Below are positions 9,434 through 19,596 of a DNA stretch of 64,000 nt, one piece after another. Under the pieces are notes generated by a model that made no database searches, was not told where the DNA came from, and worked only from the letters and a program-made list of their open reading frames with translations. This stretch comes from Bacteroidales bacterium (GTDB lineage: Bacteria; Bacteroidota; Bacteroidia; Bacteroidales; F082). The translations under genes and the position numbers were made by a program. The stretch is from assembly GCA_024710405.1 (NCBI GenBank), contig JANJUV010000020.1:186001-250000 (forward strand), given 5' to 3'. Numbering within the stretch: the first letter of the stretch is position 1; each line of letters opens with the position of its first letter.

Positions 9434-10363
9434 ATGGATACGCAGCAATTTTCAAACCCCATTCCCAGGCCCAACGCTACACGTTGGTTGTATTTGTTGT
9501 TAGGTGCTTTTGCCCTGATTATTATCGGCTTGTCAATTTGGTTAATTTCCACAAAATCGAATCTGCGTGTATTACAAGAGGAAAAAGAAGATCAGAAAAA
9601 TGCTTTTCAACGTGAGGTGGACAGTCTGATTTATGTGCACAATCTTACAAAGGAAGCTTATGGTTCACTTGCTGATTCACTCATTACCAAAGACAGTCTC
9701 ATACAAGCCAATGCGAATGAAATTAAAAGATTGCTGAATACTGAATGGGAGTACTATAAGATCAAGCGTAAACTCGATCGGCTTCAGGTGATTTCGCAAG
9801 GTTATGTGCGGCAGATGGATTCACTTTATGAAGTGAACCGCGAGTTGGCTGAGGAAAATGTCAGGATTAAAGAAGAAGTCAATATTGAACGCAAACGTAA
9901 TGTTCAGCTTACCCGGGCTAAAGAGGAACTTTCGGACAAGGTAGAAATGGCAGCCGTATTTAAAACTTACAATGTTTCGGCTGATGGTGTAAGGTCTCGT
10001 GGCAGCAGGGGAGAAGTGGAAACCGACAAATCAGGAAGGGTTGAACGAATCAGGATATGTTTCAGTCTGGCTCAAAATCCCATTATTCAGCCAGGTACCA
10101 AACATATTTACATCAGAATTGCTCAGCCGGATAACAAGATTCTGGTCAGGGGACGCGGTGATGAATATTCTTTTATGTATCAGGGCGAGCGTCTGCAGTA
10201 CTCAATTCACAAACAAGTGGATTATGTGCCCGGTAATGATATTGAGTTATGTGCCTACTGGGATAAAAGGGAAACACAGGAACTGGTTCCCGGTGTGTAC
10301 AACATTGATATCTACGAAGGTGATAATATCATTGGTCAGGTCAGCTTAAACCTGAAGAAGTAA
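9434..10363 (+). CDS. Membrane-anchored coiled-coil protein, function unknown
   Basis: This is a 309-residue protein from ATG 9434; an in-frame TTG at 9419 is less likely. After about 20 polar residues there is one transmembrane helix (WLYLLLGAFALIIIGLSIWLI, ~17-37). A charged heptad-like coiled coil follows, from about 45 to 170 (LQEEKEDQKNAFQREVDSL, IKEEVNIERKRNVQLTRAKEELSDKVEMA). The C-terminal ~130 residues (YNVSADGVRSRGSRGEVETDKSGRVERIRICFSL) look beta-rich. Similar proteins occur across Bacteroidota as hypotheticals. An envelope-spanning or signalling scaffold role is only a guess. It converges on cysN with 6 bp between the stops. Confidence 0.85.
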   Translation: MDTQQFSNPIPRPNATRWLYLLLGAFALIIIGLSIWLISTKSNLRVLQEEKEDQKNAFQREVDSLIYVHNLTKEAYGSLADSLITKDSLIQANANEIKRLLNTEWEYYKIKRKLDRLQVISQGYVRQMDSLYEVNRELAEENVRIKEEVNIERKRNVQLTRAKEELSDKVEMAAVFKTYNVSADGVRSRGSRGEVETDKSGRVERIRICFSLAQNPIIQPGTKHIYIRIAQPDNKILVRGRGDEYSFMYQGERLQYSIHKQVDYVPGNDIELCAYWDKRETQELVPGVYNIDIYEGDNIIGQVSLNLKK

Positions 10364-10369
10364 AGAACA

Positions 10370-12289
10370 TCAGCTCCGGTTCTGCGTAATCGGGAAAATT
10401 CCTTTTGCTGACAAATAATCGATAATCTGTTCCACATCGACCGATTCAGGTTGCGGATGTAACACTATAGCGGGGTTAACCGGAATATCAAACGCTTCGT
10501 CAACTCCGGGTAGATGTTGAAGTTTGCCCGATTCTGCCAACTGATACAACTCGGGCTTGTTCGATCTGCAATAATCAGGCGAAGCATCCATATATATTAA
10601 ATGAAAACGATCTTTGCCCACGATTTCTGCCACCTGTCCGCGAATATGTTCACGGGGTGAAATGAAGGAACAAATGGCAATAATTCCCTGATCGTTCAGA
10701 ATTCGTGCGATATGTGCCACTCGACGGAGATGTTCGGCACGGTCGGCCGGTGAATAATCCAGTTCGCGGTTCAGTCCCGAACGTATGGTGCTGCCATCAA
10801 GAAGAACGGCAGTTGCTCCCATGTCGAATAGTCTTTTTTCAAGTGTGTAGGCTGCAAGGTTTTTTCCGCTCCCATGTAATCCTGTAATCCAGATTGTCAC
10901 ACCTTTTTGTCCGTATCTGCTTTCAAGTTCCGCCTTGTCAATCAGGCTTTTGCCTCCCTCAACAAGTTTGCGTGTTTCATTGTCAGTAAGGCGCGAATAT
11001 AAGTCAGCCTGACTGAGTTTGTCGATAATCATACCGACAGCGCAGGTGTTATGGCTGATGGGATCGATAAGTATGAACGACCCCGTATTGTGATTTTTGC
11101 TGTATGGATCGAAAACAACCGGCTTATTGGTAGTAACGAGCACCCGGCCGATTTCGTTCAGAGAAAATGAATTTGCCTGATGATGTTCAAGTGTATTGAC
11201 ATCAATTCTGTGGCGAACCTGATCAATCCTTGCACGTGTGGTTTGTGCATTTATTTTGATAAAAAACTGTGTGAAGGGATCCATAGGCTCTTCGTTCATC
11301 CACACAAGCATTGCTTCAAATTGTCGTTCGAGACGTGGTTGGTTTTCGGGATGAACCAACATATCGCCTCTCGAGATGTCGATTTCATCAGCCAGGGTAA
11401 GCGTTACAGATTGAGGTGTAAAAGCACTCTCAGTATCGCCGTCGGTAGTAATGATACGTGTTACGCGCGACTTTTTACGCGAAGGCAGCACCATAAGTTC
11501 ATCATTCAGTTTTACGATGCCGGAACTAATTTTGCCCGAGAATCCTCTGAAATCGAGGGTGGGCCTGAGAACATATTGTACAGGAACACGCAGGTCATCA
11601 AAATTGCGGTCTGACCCAACGTGCACAGTTTCGAGAAACTCAAGCAGACATTTGCCATGGTACCAGGGCATCAGTTGTGAATTTTCAACAACGTTATCAC
11701 CATTAAGTGCCGAAAACGGAATGAAATGCACATCGGGTACAGACAAACGTGTTACAAAAGACTTATAATCCGCACAAATGCTGTTAAACACATCTTCGTT
11801 GAAGTCAACAAGATCCATTTTGTTCACAGCCAGCACAATGTGCTTTATCCCCAAAAGGGATACGATAAATGTATGCCGTTTTGTTTGTGTAATCACACCT
11901 TTGCGCGCGTCAACAAGAATGATTGCCAGATTGGCGGTTGAGGCTCCTGTGACCATGTTGCGTGTATATTGCTCGTGGCCGGGTGTATCTGCAATAATGA
12001 ATTTACGTTTATTTGTGCTGAAATATCTGTATGCTACATCAATGGTTATTCCCTGTTCCCGTTCAGCTTTAAGCCCATCGAGGAGTAAAGCGTAATCAAT
12101 GGCTTCGCCGGCATGCCCTATTCTTTTGCTGTCGCGTTCAAGCGTGGCAAGTTGATCTTCATAGACTTTTTTACTATCGAACAAGAGGCGGCCAATCAGG
12201 GTGCTTTTGCCATCGTCGACAGACCCCGCTGTGAGAAAACGCAGCAAATCTTTTTTCTGATCCTGATCTAGGTATTGATGTATATCCAT
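10370..12289 (-). CDS. cysN: Sulfate adenylyltransferase subunit 1 fused to a degenerate APS kinase domain
   Basis: The N-terminal ~430 residues are CysN, the GTPase subunit of ATP sulfurylase: G1 [10 protein letters not shown] at 21-30, DTPGHEQY, and NKMD. It works with CysD to make adenosine 5'-phosphosulfate. Residues ~463-639 are homologous to APS kinase, but key positions are altered. The P-loop reads GLHGSGKN (N477 replaces the Thr/Ser that binds Mg), the DGD motif is DGS (S500), and the substrate-loop motif ARAG...FTG is replaced by [17 protein letters not shown]. This domain is therefore predicted to be inactive or regulatory. An intact CysC is encoded two genes upstream. It is the last gene of a minus-strand operon with cysD, cysC, cysQ, wbpB- and wbpA-like genes. 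Confidence 0.92.
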   Translation of the reverse strand: MDIHQYLDQDQKKDLLRFLTAGSVDDGKSTLIGRLLFDSKKVYEDQLATLERDSKRIGHAGEAIDYALLLDGLKAEREQGITIDVAYRYFSTNKRKFIIADTPGHEQYTRNMVTGASTANLAIILVDARKGVITQTKRHTFIVSLLGIKHIVLAVNKMDLVDFNEDVFNSICADYKSFVTRLSVPDVHFIPFSALNGDNVVENSQLMPWYHGKCLLEFLETVHVGSDRNFDDLRVPVQYVLRPTLDFRGFSGKISSGIVKLNDELMVLPSRKKSRVTRIITTDGDTESAFTPQSVTLTLADEIDISRGDMLVHPENQPRLERQFEAMLVWMNEEPMDPFTQFFIKINAQTTRARIDQVRHRIDVNTLEHHQANSFSLNEIGRVLVTTNKPVVFDPYSKNHNTGSFILIDPISHNTCAVGMIIDKLSQADLYSRLTDNETRKLVEGGKSLIDKAELESRYGQKGVTIWITGLHGSGKNLAAYTLEKRLFDMGATAVLLDGSTIRSGLNRELDYSPADRAEHLRRVAHIARILNDQGIIAICSFISPREHIRGQVAEIVGKDRFHLIYMDASPDYCRSNKPELYQLAESGKLQHLPGVDEAFDIPVNPAIVLHPQPESVDVEQIIDYLSAKGIFPITQNRS

Positions 12290-12346
12290 ACTGACTTTAT
12301 TTCTGATTACCTCTATTTCTGTATATCTGGTTGTACCGGCGAATGT

Positions 12347-13273
12347 TTAGAAATATCCCTCTCTTTTCTTTTGTTCCATGCTGCCTTCCTGATCAAAGTC
12401 GATCACCCTTGTTGTACGTTCAGATTTAGTGACGGTCATCATTTCTTCAACGATTTTTTCAATTGTATCTGCCTCAGAATCAATGGCTCCGGTTAAAGGA
12501 TAACAACCTAATGTTCTGAAGCGGACTTTGCGCATCTGCGCCTTGGCAGCCAGTTCCGGAGGCATTCGATCATCATCCACCATAATCAGGTTTCCGTCCA
12601 ATTCAACTATAGGTCGTTCTTTGGCAAAATATAGCGGCACAATGGGAATATTTTCGAGGCGAATGTATTGCCAAATGTCGAGTTCGGTCCAGTTGCTTAT
12701 TGGGAACACTCTGATTGACTCGCCTTTATGGACTTTTGTATTGTAGATATCCCATAGTTCAGGTCGTTGGTTTTTGGGATCCCATTGGTGAAAGCGATCC
12801 CTGAAGCTGAAAATCCTTTCTTTAGCCCTTGACTTTTCCTCATCACGTCGTGCCCCTCCAAAAGCAGCGTCAAACCTGTGTTTGTCGAGTGCCTTCAGTA
12901 ATGCCTGGGTTTTCATCACATCGGTATGCACCTTGCTTCCGTGTGTGAAAGGGCCAATACCGGCTTCAAAGCCCTCGAGGTTGGATTCGACAATGAGGTC
13001 CCAACCCATTTCGCGGGTATAGCGCTCCCTGAACTCGATCATTTCCCTGAATTTCCATTTGCTGTCGATGTGCATCAGCGGAAAGGGCACTTTGCCAGGA
13101 TAAAAGGCCTTTTCGGCCAGCCTTACCATCACTGACGAATCTTTTCCGATCGAATACAACATAACAGGTTTTTCGAATTCCGCTGCAACCTCACGGATAA
13201 TATGTATGCTTTCGGCTTCGAGTTCCCTCAGGTTGTTCAGGGTGTATGAATTTATTTTGCTTGAATCACTCAT
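12347..13273 (-). CDS. cysD: Sulfate adenylyltransferase subunit 2
   Basis: CysD is the catalytic PP-loop subunit of ATP sulfurylase and forms APS from ATP and sulfate with CysN. The PP-loop ATP motif is [14 protein letters not shown] near residue 48. Further family blocks are [22 protein letters not shown] and the C-terminal [15 protein letters not shown]. The ATG at 13273 ([25 protein letters not shown]) gives the normal 308-residue protein; an in-frame TTG at 13297 would add eight residues. It sits between cysC and cysN. Confidence 0.96.
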   Translation of the reverse strand: MSDSSKINSYTLNNLRELEAESIHIIREVAAEFEKPVMLYSIGKDSSVMVRLAEKAFYPGKVPFPLMHIDSKWKFREMIEFRERYTREMGWDLIVESNLEGFEAGIGPFTHGSKVHTDVMKTQALLKALDKHRFDAAFGGARRDEEKSRAKERIFSFRDRFHQWDPKNQRPELWDIYNTKVHKGESIRVFPISNWTELDIWQYIRLENIPIVPLYFAKERPIVELDGNLIMVDDDRMPPELAAKAQMRKVRFRTLGCYPLTGAIDSEADTIEKIVEEMMTVTKSERTTRVIDFDQEGSMEQKKREGYF

Positions 13274-13303
13274 TGAATTTAATAAATGAAAGTTCAAAGA
13301 TGG

Positions 13304-13849
13304 TCAAAAACTGATACGTGGCAGTATAAAGTCCATGCACTTTTTAATGCATTCTTCCACCGAAAACAAATCAGTGCGCAATTCGACTGAAGGGTTTAGG
13401 GGTGTTTCGTAAGGAGCGGTGACACCGGTGAAATCGGAAATCATACCTGCACGCGCTTTTTTGTAGAGCCCTTTTACATCCCGGTTTTCGCAAATGTCAG
13501 CGGGAGCATTAACATAAATCTCAATAAACCTGTCGGGGCCTATAATGTTTCTTGCCATTTCTCTGACCTCTCGTGTAGGGCTTATAAAGCTGTTGATACA
13601 TATAATCCCGGTTTCGACAAACAACTTTGAAACCTCGGCTACCCGTCTGATGTTTTCGGTTCGGTCTTCCTCATTAAATCCCAGATTTTTGCTTAATCCA
13701 TTTCTTAAGTCATCACCGTCCAAATTGCGGCAAACAAAACCACGCTGTGTAAGTTCCAGGTTTAAGGCCGAGGCCAGTGTTGTTTTGCCAGCCGAAGGTC
13801 TTCCGGTAAACCAGATAGTATAAGCGTTCTGATGCAGGTTTGGGCTCAT
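13304..13849 (-). CDS. cysC: Adenylylsulfate kinase
   Basis: The enzyme phosphorylates APS to PAPS. All hallmarks are intact: Walker A GRPSAGKTT (16-24), DGDDLRNGLSKNLGFNEEDRTENIRR (~40-66), FISPTREVREMAR, and the substrate loop ARAGMISDFTGVTAPYETPLNP. The length of 181 residues is slightly short but complete. The stop codon is about 30 bp before the cysD start. It is presumably the working APS kinase of this operon, given the damaged kinase domain in the CysN fusion. Confidence 0.95.
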   Translation of the reverse strand: MSPNLHQNAYTIWFTGRPSAGKTTLASALNLELTQRGFVCRNLDGDDLRNGLSKNLGFNEEDRTENIRRVAEVSKLFVETGIICINSFISPTREVREMARNIIGPDRFIEIYVNAPADICENRDVKGLYKKARAGMISDFTGVTAPYETPLNPSVELRTDLFSVEECIKKCMDFILPRISF

Positions 13850-13875
13850 GGGTCAATTTGATTCCGGTGATGATT

Positions 13876-14688
13876 TCATCGGCTTACTGAAGGAGCATAA
13901 GCGATGAAAGGTGGATTTTCCATACCCGCCGTATTATATTTGAGTTCGGTGATACCATCGGCCGAAACAACTTTGCCACCGGCTGCAAGTATAAGTGCAT
14001 GGCCGGCAGCTATATCCCATTCAGAAGTGATGCCGAAGCGCGGATACACATCTGCCGAACCTTCAGCAATCATACAGAGTTTAAGTGAACTCCCTCTTGA
14101 GATGATGCGTATTTCGCTGTGTTCTCTTTTAACCTGATTGATAAATGCCGTGGTTTGCTCGTTCAGATGCGAACGGCTGGCTACAATCGTGTAACCTGTA
14201 TGATTTGAAACCAAAGGCAAACGCACCGAGCTTGATTTCAACATATCGGAATCAGCTAACATATTAGTATCCTGACTTGCCCGTTCTTTTTTCCAGGCTC
14301 CGGTGGGGTCGCTGAAATACAAAATATCGATTACTGGAGCATACACAATTCCCATTAGCGGTTTACCCTGATCGATGAGGGCTATATTGACAGTGAACTC
14401 ATCATTTTTGTTGATAAACTCCTTTGTTCCGTCGAGCGGATCAATGAGCCAGAACCTCTGCCAGGCTTCGCGTTTGTGAAAAGGTATGCTTTTGCCCTCT
14501 TCGCTCACAACAGGCAGATTGGTTGATGAAAGCATTTTCGAAATGATTTCATTTGCCTTAGTGTCAGCTATGGTCAGGGGGCTGTTATCTTCCTTGGTTA
14601 CAATATCGAATTCTGTGCCGTACACGTCCAAAATTGCTTTGCCGGCTTCAATTGCTGCCCGAAGGGCTTTTTCGAGTAGTTGTTTCAT
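13876..14688 (-). CDS. cysQ: 3'(2'),5'-bisphosphate nucleotidase
   Basis: This is an inositol-monophosphatase-fold phosphatase that hydrolyses PAP (3'-phosphoadenosine 5'-phosphate), the product left by sulfotransferases or PAPS reductase, to AMP. Metal-site motifs are visible: VSEEGKSIPFHKR (~75), the family signature FWLIDPLDGTKEFI (~92-105), and the C-terminal SEWDIAAGHALILAAGGKV (~225). The length of 270 residues is typical. It lies directly upstream of cysC, so PAPS formation and PAP removal are encoded together. Confidence 0.94.
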   Translation of the reverse strand: MKQLLEKALRAAIEAGKAILDVYGTEFDIVTKEDNSPLTIADTKANEIISKMLSSTNLPVVSEEGKSIPFHKREAWQRFWLIDPLDGTKEFINKNDEFTVNIALIDQGKPLMGIVYAPVIDILYFSDPTGAWKKERASQDTNMLADSDMLKSSSVRLPLVSNHTGYTIVASRSHLNEQTTAFINQVKREHSEIRIISRGSSLKLCMIAEGSADVYPRFGITSEWDIAAGHALILAAGGKVVSADGITELKYNTAGMENPPFIAYAPSVSR

Positions 14689-14709
14689 ATAGACAATAGT
14701 TGCTTGTAT

Positions 14710-15633
14710 TTAGGTTGGGTTTTTCACCCTGATATCATGAACCAGTTGAATGGATGGCCGAGCATCTTCAAGGCCATAGCCTTTTCCTTCCAGTATATTC
14801 CGGTAGGCGATGGTATGCAGGTCGGTAAAACCTTCGCTGAACTCAACATCCTGGCCATTAATCGTCAATGAGCGATAGGAAACCTGATTTTTTTGCTTTA
14901 CTTCGTTGGGCAAGGTTTCGCCATTGATGCTCAGAAACCAGTTTACACGGGCATTTTTGAGTATCAGAGTGCCTAAAGCGCGGTCTTTTTCATACTGTTG
15001 AATGTGGTTTTCCTCCACCGGGCCGAAAATCCAGATCAGCATATCGAAAAAATGAATGCCGATGTTGCTGGCTATTCCGCCAGATTTTTCCTGATTTCCT
15101 TTCCAACTGCGGTAATACCATGCGCCCCGGGACGTGATATACGTTAAGTCGATAGTATATGGTTTATTGCCGGTTGCTGTATGCTGTTTGATTTCAGCCG
15201 ACACTTTTTCTTTCAGCTCAATGATTGTAGGGTGGTGTCTGAGTTGTAGGATTGTATAAATCTGTTTTCCGGTTTCTCGTTCAATCTCGCCAAGCGCATC
15301 CACATTCCAGGGATTAAGCACAAGAGGTTTTTCGCAAATGGCCGATGCCTCATTCCTGAGTGCCATTCGAATATGCGCATCATGCAGGTAATTTGGGGAG
15401 CAAATGCTGACATAATCAACTTTACCATGAGGCCCTCTCCTGAGTTTATCCAGATGCCTGTCGAATCTTTCGGGTTCGGTAAAAAACTGTGCATCGGGAA
15501 AATAACTGTCCATTATACCAACGCTGTCGAAAGGGTCAAGTGCTGCCACAAGCATATTGCCTGTTTCTTTTATTGCCTTCAGATGTCTTGGGGCAACAAA
15601 GCCGGCGGCTCCTATTAATGCAAAATTTTTCAT
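14710..15633 (-). CDS. Gfo/Idh/MocA family oxidoreductase, WbpB/WlbA-like
   Basis: This is a 307-residue NAD-dependent sugar oxidoreductase. The N-terminus FALIGAAGFVAPRHLKAIKETGNMLVAALDPFDS is the pattern of UDP-N-acetylglucosaminuronate 3-dehydrogenases (WbpB/WlbA). The signature CEKPLVLNPWNV near residue 95 and the downstream GGIASNIGIHFFDML are family features. It would oxidise the product of the adjacent UDP-sugar dehydrogenase, a step toward di-amino uronic acid sugars of capsule or O-antigen. It lies between the wbpA-like gene and cysQ on the same strand. No aminotransferase or acetyltransferase of that pathway is in the window. Confidence 0.85.
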   Translation of the reverse strand: MKNFALIGAAGFVAPRHLKAIKETGNMLVAALDPFDSVGIMDSYFPDAQFFTEPERFDRHLDKLRRGPHGKVDYVSICSPNYLHDAHIRMALRNEASAICEKPLVLNPWNVDALGEIERETGKQIYTILQLRHHPTIIELKEKVSAEIKQHTATGNKPYTIDLTYITSRGAWYYRSWKGNQEKSGGIASNIGIHFFDMLIWIFGPVEENHIQQYEKDRALGTLILKNARVNWFLSINGETLPNEVKQKNQVSYRSLTINGQDVEFSEGFTDLHTIAYRNILEGKGYGLEDARPSIQLVHDIRVKNPT

Positions 15634-15720
15634 TCGTGATCAATACTGATATTAGCGTTGTGTTAAGGAATCTGTACACAAGAAATCTCTGTTTTCAAAA
15701 TCCGGTAACCATCCAGTTTT

Positions 15721-16989
15721 TTACAAACGTGCATCCACAATTTCCTTGGGCAAAATACCTTTTATATCATACATAACACATTCTTTGAGTTTAAATTGCT
15801 CCAGGTTCATCTCCTGAAACTCGTTGTGGGCAACAGCAGCAACAATGGCACTGTATTTTTTTTCTGAGAGTTCTTCTTTTGAGGTCATGATGTGTATGCC
15901 ATACTCTTCATGAACTTCTTCTTTGTCGGCCCAGGGATCGTAAGTTTCAACCACACAACCAAAGGATTTCAATTCATTGATCACATCAATGACACGGCTG
16001 TTTCTGATGTCGGGGCAGTTTTCCTTGAAGGTGATTCCGAGCACAAGCACCGATGCACCTTCAATTTTATGGCCTTTTTTGATCATCAGTTTTATGACCT
16101 GATTGGCGACAAGAATGCCCATATTGTCGTTCAGCCTGCGGCCAGCGAGGATTATTTCGGGATTATAGCCCAGTTCCTGAGCCTTATGGGTGAGATAGTA
16201 AGGATCCACACCGATGCAATGGCCGCCTACCAAACCCGGTTTGAATGGGAGAAAATTCCATTTAGTTCCGGCAGCTTCCAACACTTCGCTTGTATCAATC
16301 CCCATTCGGTTGAAAATGACCGCAAGCTCATTCACAAAAGCAATATTGATGTCGCGTTGCGAATTTTCGATCACTTTAGCGGCTTCGGCAACCCTGATTG
16401 AACTCGCCTTGAAAGTGCCGGCAGTGATGATGCTGCGGTAGAGCGCGTCGACCTCTTCAGCAATTTCAGGAGTGCTTCCGGAAGTTACCTTGCGTATTTT
16501 GGTAACGGTATGCACTTTGTCGCCCGGATTGATTCGTTCGGGAGAATAGCCACAATAAAAATCAATATTGTATTTCAGGCCACTGAACTTTTCCAGCACC
16601 GGCACGCAATCTTCTTCGGTAGCTCCGGGGTAAACTGTTGATTCATAAATTACGATGTCGCCTTTTTTCAGAACCTTACCGACAGTTTCGGATGCTTTGA
16701 TCAGCGGAGTGAGATCAGGACGCTTGTTTTTGTCGATCGGGGTGGGAACAGTAACAATGTAATAATGACAATCCTGAATATCAATCATGTTTTCGCTCAC
16801 CGCTAACCTGCTTGATGCAGCCAGTTCTTTGTCGTCAACTTCCAGTGTGCGGTCGTGGCCTTCACGGAGTTCCTTAATGCGTTTTTTGTTGATGTCGAAT
16901 CCAACAGTGTCAAAGTGTTTTCCAAACTCAACGGCAAGTGGAAGACCCACATAACCCAGACCGATAACGGCAATTTTTTTGTTATTCAT
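15721..16989 (-). CDS. UDP-N-acetyl-sugar 6-dehydrogenase (WbpA/TviB-like)
   Basis: The 422-residue enzyme oxidises C6 of a UDP-N-acetylhexosamine to the uronic acid with two NAD. The N-terminal Rossmann motif is [18 protein letters not shown]. The catalytic cysteine lies in [20 protein letters not shown] near residue 262. The C-terminal domain carries [23 protein letters not shown], typical of the WbpA/TviB/VipA branch. It is the first gene of the minus-strand operon that continues into wbpB-like, cysQ, cysC, cysD and cysN. Whether the substrate is UDP-GlcNAc or UDP-GalNAc cannot be told from the sequence. Confidence 0.9.
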   Translation of the reverse strand: MNNKKIAVIGLGYVGLPLAVEFGKHFDTVGFDINKKRIKELREGHDRTLEVDDKELAASSRLAVSENMIDIQDCHYYIVTVPTPIDKNKRPDLTPLIKASETVGKVLKKGDIVIYESTVYPGATEEDCVPVLEKFSGLKYNIDFYCGYSPERINPGDKVHTVTKIRKVTSGSTPEIAEEVDALYRSIITAGTFKASSIRVAEAAKVIENSQRDINIAFVNELAVIFNRMGIDTSEVLEAAGTKWNFLPFKPGLVGGHCIGVDPYYLTHKAQELGYNPEIILAGRRLNDNMGILVANQVIKLMIKKGHKIEGASVLVLGITFKENCPDIRNSRVIDVINELKSFGCVVETYDPWADKEEVHEEYGIHIMTSKEELSEKKYSAIVAAVAHNEFQEMNLEQFKLKECVMYDIKGILPKEIVDARL

Positions 16990-17445
16990 TCTTTTTTAGA
17001 TTGGGAGTTGTTAATCATTGATGTGATATTGGTTTTTATTATCGTTGACATGATCATTTCCAAAACAATGAAAATATAGGATGTAACAATAATTTTCTAT
17101 AAGTCAATATGTTGATTACTCAATGCGTTTTCACTTAACCGGACGATTGAGCAGCAAATTTACTCAATATTTTATCCTTTCACAGAAGTTTACGTAAAAT
17201 TCACAATGGCAATATTTTGAACGAATGGCAGGGTATTAATCGGAGAAGAAGTACATTGATTGAATATTATTTGACTATTTTAAAAATTGCTATTCTTTTG
17301 GTTTACTAATTACTGAAACACGGATGGGTTTTCTTAAACCTGTTTAAGTCTATGGCCGCTTAATCCTATGGTTACTTTCAGTTTTTTGCTTTGAAACGGA
17401 AGAACAGAGGTTTAAAAACCCCTATTTTTGCAAAAAAGTTCAGTT
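16990..17445. other. 456-bp intergenic region between divergent genes
   Basis: This AT-rich stretch separates the wbpA-like gene (minus) from the deoxyhypusine-synthase-like gene (plus). A TATTTTTG box at 17423-17430 is a candidate -7 element for the rightward gene; no clear -33 TTG lies at the right spacing. I see no ORF, tRNA or strong hairpin. It should contain the promoter of the leftward sugar/sulfate operon, but I could not pick an exact TAnnTTTG match on that strand. Confidence 0.5.
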
Positions 17446-18426
17446 ATGTCGTCAAAAAAAGGTCCTGTTTCTGAGTTTATTCTTCATCACTACCGTCATT
17501 TCAATGCTGCAGCTCTTGTGGATGCTGCAAAGGCATACGAAGTGCATCTGGCCGAAGGAGGCAAAATGATGATTACCCTCGCCGGAGCCATGAGCACAGC
17601 CGAGCTTGGCATTTCGCTTGCCGAAATGATCAGGCAGGATAAGGTTCAGATCATCTCATGCACCGGTGCCAATCTCGAAGAAGACCTCATGAATCTTGTT
17701 GCGCACAATCATTACAAAAGAGTACCAAACTACAGAGACCTTAGTCCGCAGGATGAGTGGGAATTGCTCGAAAATGGATTTAACCGGGTAACAGACACCT
17801 GTATTCCGGAAGAGGAGGCATTCCGGCGACTGCAAAAGCACATATTTGCATTGTGGAAGGACGCTGATACGAAGGGTGAGCGTTATTTTCCGCATGAATA
17901 TATGTATAAGATGCTTTTGTCGGGAGTTTTGGAGCAATACTATGAGATTGACCCGAAGAACTCATGGATGCTTGCGGCAGCTCAAAAGAACCTGCCGATT
18001 ATTGTTCCGGGCTGGGAAGATTCAACCATGGGGAATATATTCGCGTCATACTGCATCAAGGGCGAGATTAATTCACGAACCATGAAAAGCGGAATTGACT
18101 ATATGGTCTGGCTGTCGGACTGGTACCGGAAAAACTCCTCCGGAAAAGGAGTCGGGTTTTTCCAGATCGGTGGTGGAATTGCAGGCGATTTCCCGATTTG
18201 TGTGGTTCCGATGATGTATCAGGATCTGGAGTGGACTGATGTGCCCTTTTGGTCCTATTTCTGTCAGATCTCAGATTCAACCACCAGCTATGGCTCCTAT
18301 TCGGGCGCAGTTCCCAACGAAAAAATAACCTGGGGAAAACTTGATATTAATACTCCCAAATTTATTGTTGAGTCGGATGCCACCATTGTGGCTCCTCTGA
18401 TTTTTGCTTATCTGCTGGGATGGTAA
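17446..18426 (+). CDS. Deoxyhypusine synthase family protein
   Basis: This is a 326-residue NAD-dependent enzyme of the DHS superfamily, started at ATG 17446 (MSSKKGPVSEFILHHYRHFNAAALVDAA). The glycine-rich segments GGKMMITLAGAMSTAELG and FQIGGGIAGDFPICVVPM, and the C-terminal WGKLD whose lysine aligns with the catalytic Lys329 of the human enzyme, are all present. Bacteria lack eIF5A. Characterised bacterial members act on spermidine or putrescine, for example as homospermidine synthases. A polyamine role is therefore more likely than hypusine formation, but is not proven here. Confidence 0.9.
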   Translation: MSSKKGPVSEFILHHYRHFNAAALVDAAKAYEVHLAEGGKMMITLAGAMSTAELGISLAEMIRQDKVQIISCTGANLEEDLMNLVAHNHYKRVPNYRDLSPQDEWELLENGFNRVTDTCIPEEEAFRRLQKHIFALWKDADTKGERYFPHEYMYKMLLSGVLEQYYEIDPKNSWMLAAAQKNLPIIVPGWEDSTMGNIFASYCIKGEINSRTMKSGIDYMVWLSDWYRKNSSGKGVGFFQIGGGIAGDFPICVVPMMYQDLEWTDVPFWSYFCQISDSTTSYGSYSGAVPNEKITWGKLDINTPKFIVESDATIVAPLIFAYLLGW

Positions 18427-18435
18427 TAACAGGCC

Positions 18436-19590
18436 TTAAACCTGCTTTAAGGGCAATTTAATTGTAAATATTGTTTGCTCGCGCTCATTTGAAACAAAGC
18501 TAATCCGGCCTTTCAGGTATTGCTCGGTAAACAATTTGATGCTGTAAGTTCCAATGCCACGCGACTTTCCTTTCGTGGAAAAGGACCGCTGAAATATTTG
18601 TAATTGAATATCCCTGGGAATTACGGTTTCATTTTTTACCCAAATATCAACCGAGTTTAGTTTTTTCAGGCATCCAACCAAAACGGTCTGACCCGGCAAT
18701 GAGGCTTCCGCCGCGTTTTTCAGCAGATTCAGAAGTACTCTTTTCAGAAGCATGGGATCGGTTTCTATGAACACTTGTTCTGCAGCCTCATCGATGATCA
18801 GGTTTTTATTCTGACAAACGTCGTGATGTCTGAGTTGGTTGACTGTTTCTGCGATGATTTCATTGATGGAAACAAGTTTGAAATCAGCCTCAAGAATCCC
18901 ACGTTCGGCAGCCAGTAATTGTCTGTGGGCCAAAATTTCCTCAATCAGAATATCGCTAAGACGCGAGACTGTCTTAAGATACATTTTTGACTCTTCAGGA
19001 TTATCCGTTTCTTCGATAAATTCAATATACCCTCTTAATCCTCCTGCTGTGTTCAGAATATCGTGAAAGAATAACTTTTCGAGAACCTGCCGGCGTTTTT
19101 CATCGCTGATATCTTTAAAAGAAAGCACTACGAATTCAGATTCCTGAAACCAGAATGGAGAGGCAGTAACTTCAAAGTCAAAGGACATTTCCTTATTTTC
19201 AACAATTGCTGTTATGCGGCAATCGCTGGTTATTTTATTGCCTGTGTGCAAACAGTTCATGATGGCATTAACAGCGCCGCAATGCCTGCAGGCTTCTGTT
19301 GTGCCACAACCGCCTGCTGTTTTATTGGCATGAATACAGTTGATCAGTTCACCGGGTCTGAGACCAATGATTTCTTCGAATTTTTCATAACCCATGGCTT
19401 CAAGCAGCAACCGGTTTCCGAAGACCACCTGTCGTTCCTTGTTGAGCACAGCAGCGATATAGGGTAGTGCGTTTATTATCTCACTCACATGTTCGAAACC
19501 CGAAAAAAGGTTAAAATCGTCCAGCACAGCTGACTGTGATGCACGTTCAGCAGGCGCAAAGGCTGTTTCAATGGTATTTCCTTGGTTCAT
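18436..19590 (-). CDS. PAS-domain sensor histidine kinase with a Cys cluster
   Basis: This is a 384-residue soluble kinase with no predicted membrane segment. The N-terminal PAS domain (~40-165) contains CIHANKTAGGCGTTEACRHCGAVNA, a C-x5-C-x2-C cluster with an additional upstream cysteine, which could bind metal, heme or respond to redox. The DHp phospho-acceptor motif is FFHDILNTAGGLRGYIE (~175). The ATPase domain has an N-box (LLNLLKNAAEAS), an F-box (QIFQRSFSTKG) and a G2 box (SRGIGTYSIKL). The usual G1 DxGxG is replaced by VKNETVIP. No response regulator is adjacent. It is the last gene of a minus-strand set with the PepSY and lipoprotein genes. Confidence 0.88.
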   Translation of the reverse strand: MNQGNTIETAFAPAERASQSAVLDDFNLFSGFEHVSEIINALPYIAAVLNKERQVVFGNRLLLEAMGYEKFEEIIGLRPGELINCIHANKTAGGCGTTEACRHCGAVNAIMNCLHTGNKITSDCRITAIVENKEMSFDFEVTASPFWFQESEFVVLSFKDISDEKRRQVLEKLFFHDILNTAGGLRGYIEFIEETDNPEESKMYLKTVSRLSDILIEEILAHRQLLAAERGILEADFKLVSINEIIAETVNQLRHHDVCQNKNLIIDEAAEQVFIETDPMLLKRVLLNLLKNAAEASLPGQTVLVGCLKKLNSVDIWVKNETVIPRDIQLQIFQRSFSTKGKSRGIGTYSIKLFTEQYLKGRISFVSNEREQTIFTIKLPLKQV

Positions 19591-19596
19591 AAATGC

